Source: Faecalibacterium sp. CAG:1138
GTDB lineage: Bacteria; Bacillota; Clostridia; Christensenellales; CAG-917
Direction: 5' to 3'
NCBI GenBank assembly: GCA_000434675.1
Contig: HF988640.1
Location: 95,902-121,481 of the forward strand
Length of the DNA stretch: 25,580 bases
Every line of letters begins with the position of its first letter. The stretch's first letter is position 1. Both the position numbers and the translations under genes were made by a program. This document shows positions 23,055 to 25,580 of the stretch, piece by piece. Below the pieces are notes generated by a model that saw only the letters and a program-made list of their open reading frames with translations, was not told the origin of the DNA and made no database searches.

Positions 23055-25580
23055 TTAGTTTTGTCCCGCGCCGCCGTTGCCGTAGGCCGAGGTGGCGTCG
23101 AACATTATAAAGCGGAAGTCCTCTCCGCCGGCAGCATACGGAAGCATTTGTCCTTGCTGCTGAAGGCTTTGGTCGTTGTCCGGACGATTGAGAACGGACA
23201 GGTTGATCGTATATTGTTTCATTTGTTCAAAAGTATATTCCGAAAAGTCAACCATCGAATAGTTGTAGCCGCCGCCGTAAAAAGCTATGCCGCCGTGGAC
23301 GTATTTTTGACCGTCGGAGCGTTCGGCAATGATGTTTTTATACTTTTCGTCGGATTTTTTCAGGCTCTCTAACATTGCGCGGATGTTGAGGTTCAGGAAC
23401 GACGTTTCGGCAGCCAAGTTGTTGTTGGTTTCGATGAGCGTTGAGCTGTCGACGTTGGACAAAGGTTTCCAGTCGTCCAGAACGACGTTTCCGACCATGT
23501 GGAGAACGGCAGGATAGGACGTTGCCGCCAGATTTTTCCAGCCGTCGAATTGTTTGAAGGTTTCGCCCACCAGCATGCCGCCGGCAAAGTGGCTTTCCAT
23601 GCCTATCGTGAAAAGGCCGCTGTTTTTGAGCACGCTGTCCTTAAGAACGACGTCAGTCAGAACGTAGGTGTTTACGAAATAGTCGTCGCTTAAATATTCG
23701 TCGCAAAGAGGGCTGTTTGCTGCCGTGTAAGCCTCGCCCGAAGCGTTTGTAAGCCTTGGGGCAAAGGTTTTGTCGAACGAAGAGTAGTCGGTGGCTCTCA
23801 CCGCGCGGTTGGTGCCGATCTTGAGGATAAATTCCCTCGCGTTCTGCAATAGGCAACCTTCTATTTTGACGTTGATTTTTTCCTGTTCGACGTTCACGCT
23901 GTCGTCAGGGTTGACGCCGTATCTGCCGAAGGCTCTGACAACCGTGCGGCCGTTTCGGACGTAGCTGTCGGTTACGGTTGCGTCGGACATGATTTCCAAA
24001 GTGGTGCCGACGTTGTTCAAAAGCGTCAGGTTGAGGCCGGAGCCGTCCTCCAGCGTTTCGTCGTTGCAGCCGAGGAGCGTTACGTTGTCGATAACCACGC
24101 CGTTCGTTCGAACAAGAAAGACCACGTTATCCTGCGCCTTGACGGACGCGCCCATTTCGTTGTGAGAAACGGCGACGAAGTTGAGAGGTCCTCTGAACAG
24201 CGCGTAACGGCGGAGGTTGCCCGTCGAATCGGTCATGTTGGTTATGTTGTCTGCGGAAAGCGTGTAGCCGTTGCCGAACACGTCGTTGGTGAATTCCACC
24301 GCATAGCGTACGTTCGGCCGCGCGAGGCCGCGGTTTTTGTAGTAGGTCCAGTCGGCGGTCGTCGGGAGAAGCGAGGTTTCGCTTTCCAGAATCGATTGCA
24401 TCGTCGCGTCGTCGTATAGTGCCTTGCCGGTGCCATCGAACAGCTTTTTGCCGACGTCCACGTCGTTTTTCAAAACCGTTTTAAGGCGCTTCTTGGACGC
24501 GTTCATAAGGTCTTCGTAGGTTTCCGCCCACACGCCGTCAACTGCGGTGTAAACGTATGAAACCGGTTTAAGGCCGAAGAGGTCGCCGTATTTCCATTTG
24601 ACGGTAATAGTGACGTTTCCGGTCGCCTTTACGTCCATAAGTCCCAAAGGGGAAACGGAGGCTATCGCGCCGTTTGACGAGGTGAAGGTAAGATCCGCAA
24701 AATCCGCTTCGTCGTAGTTTTTGGCTTTGGCAACGAGGCCGGTTTTGTAAGGCTGTTGCACTGCCGCGTCGCCGTCAAAACGCATGGAAGCGACGGCAAG
24801 GTTGCCTTTAAGGCCGTAAGTCGAGGCACTTTCCTCGAAGATAAGCGAGGTGTAGTGCGGCGTGACGAAGATATTTCGTTCGACGGCAGGATAGGTTTTT
24901 TCACCGCTTTCCGTCAGAACGTAAGGGGTAACGATGAGCGTTGCCACGCCGATTTTTAACGCGCGAACGGTCAGATATCCGTCCAAAACGGAAAATTCGG
25001 CCAGCGAGTCGTCGGTGAGTTCCGCTCTGTATAATATGTTTTTATTGTAAGGTTTGGCAGCGATCGACAGCGTAAGCGGAGTTCCGTAAAGCGCCGCAAT
25101 CTCGCCGGACGGAGAAACAGGGAGGGAAGACGACAGCTCGAAAACGTATTCCGAAAAACTCAAGGTCGCGTTTTTCACCACGCTTCCCAAAGCAAGCTGA
25201 CAATCCAAATCGTCTTCGCCCGCGTCGCCCGAGAGATAAACGGTGATTTTGTATTTGCCGCCGCCGAGGCTTTCGGTTTCGAAGTTTTCCACTCCCGTGC
25301 CGAAGAAGCCGACGTCGTCAGCCGAAGGGTAGCTTTCCGCAGACGGCATTTCGACGTACAAAACCGTTCTGTCCGAATCCTTCGGAACGGCAATCGTCAG
25401 ATTTTTCGAGCCGTTCACAACCACGGAGTCGGGTTTTTCGACGTTAAGAATCAACGTTTCGGTTATTCTGCCTCTTGCGCCGTCAACGCTTAAAGTGATC
25501 GTCGTTTTGCCGCTGAATCGCGCGAGAATTTCGCCCGAAACGCCGTTTACGAACGCGGCGTCGTCATCGGAAGAGGAGTA
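23055..25580 (-). CDS. Secreted beta-helix protein with bacterial Ig-like domain (5' end outside window)
   Basis: The frame is open to the edge of the window, so 841 C-terminal residues are seen and the start is missing; an apparent start at 25454 is only an internal TTG. The first residues (SGKTTITLSVDGARGRITET) and later TSSNGAIASVSPLGLMDVKATGNVTITV are typical of Big_2-like immunoglobulin folds. From about residue 400 of the visible part, short repeats such as VVIDNVTLLGC, VTDSYVRNGRT, VKIEGCLLQNA and VVLKDSVLKNSG form the ladder of a right-handed beta-helix (pectate-lyase-like fold). No catalytic site can be named. The gene is 11 bases before the giant lipoprotein gene, so the two are probably made together at the cell surface. 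Confidence 0.85.
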   Translation of the reverse strand, partial: YSSSDDDAAFVNGVSGEILARFSGKTTITLSVDGARGRITETLILNVEKPDSVVVNGSKNLTIAVPKDSDRTVLYVEMPSAESYPSADDVGFFGTGVENFETESLGGGKYKITVYLSGDAGEDDLDCQLALGSVVKNATLSFSEYVFELSSSLPVSPSGEIAALYGTPLTLSIAAKPYNKNILYRAELTDDSLAEFSVLDGYLTVRALKIGVATLIVTPYVLTESGEKTYPAVERNIFVTPHYTSLIFEESASTYGLKGNLAVASMRFDGDAAVQQPYKTGLVAKAKNYDEADFADLTFTSSNGAIASVSPLGLMDVKATGNVTITVKWKYGDLFGLKPVSYVYTAVDGVWAETYEDLMNASKKRLKTVLKNDVDVGKKLFDGTGKALYDDATMQSILESETSLLPTTADWTYYKNRGLARPNVRYAVEFTNDVFGNGYTLSADNITNMTDSTGNLRRYALFRGPLNFVAVSHNEMGASVKAQDNVVFLVRTNGVVIDNVTLLGCNDETLEDGSGLNLTLLNNVGTTLEIMSDATVTDSYVRNGRTVVRAFGRYGVNPDDSVNVEQEKINVKIEGCLLQNAREFILKIGTNRAVRATDYSSFDKTFAPRLTNASGEAYTAANSPLCDEYLSDDYFVNTYVLTDVVLKDSVLKNSGLFTIGMESHFAGGMLVGETFKQFDGWKNLAATSYPAVLHMVGNVVLDDWKPLSNVDSSTLIETNNNLAAETSFLNLNIRAMLESLKKSDEKYKNIIAERSDGQKYVHGGIAFYGGGYNYSMVDFSEYTFEQMKQYTINLSVLNRPDNDQSLQQQGQMLPYAAGGEDFRFIMFDATSAYGNGGAGQN

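Overview
The window looks like chromosomal DNA of a Gram-positive anaerobe of the Bacillota, most likely an uncultured gut Clostridia lineage. The reasons are the near-consensus TTGACA/TATAAT promoters, strong GGAGG ribosome binding sites, a SERCA-like cation ATPase under a yybP-ykoY-type riboswitch, a YoaP-like acetyltransferase, and large surface proteins with InlB-type and MBG repeats. The genus cannot be fixed from the sequence. No phage genes, insertion sequence or CRISPR array was seen.

Layout. 1-2930 (minus): a P-type ATPase with residues for both SERCA-type cation sites, preceded by a Mn2+ riboswitch whose closing helix and terminator are mutually exclusive, and a promoter. 3009-4199 (minus): a MacB/FtsX-like half permease with no ATPase beside it, divergent from tRNA-Ser(GCT) at 4316-4407. 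4611-6585 (plus): a compact cassette of a 78-residue helix-turn-helix protein, a 139-residue zinc-ribbon-like protein and a radical SAM/SPASM enzyme, with its own consensus promoter and strong terminator. This is the best candidate in the window for an undescribed system. 6615-8171 (plus): a YoaP-like acetyltransferase and another stand-alone small helix-turn-helix protein. 8170-9058 (plus): an MBL-fold hydrolase.

9061-9323 is an array of hairpins between convergent genes, including an 11-bp inverted repeat that closes three inner hairpins. 9456-10882 (minus) is a MATE exporter whose mRNA appears leaderless. 10952-14640 (plus) is a two-gene mannoside operon, phosphomannose isomerase then beta-mannosidase, followed by a HAD phosphatase (14671-15634). 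15644-16348 (minus) is a small membrane PH-domain protein.

16358-25580 (minus) is a surface-protein operon. A beta-helix protein (5' end outside the window) is followed 11 bases later by a 2,216-residue lipoprotein with InlB-type repeats, about thirteen MBG-like 'YG' units and a Gly/Ser/Asn-rich beta-structured C-terminus.

The clear functional links are the manA-mannosidase operon, the riboswitch with its ATPase, the three-gene radical SAM cassette and the two-gene surface operon. The other genes look like independent units.
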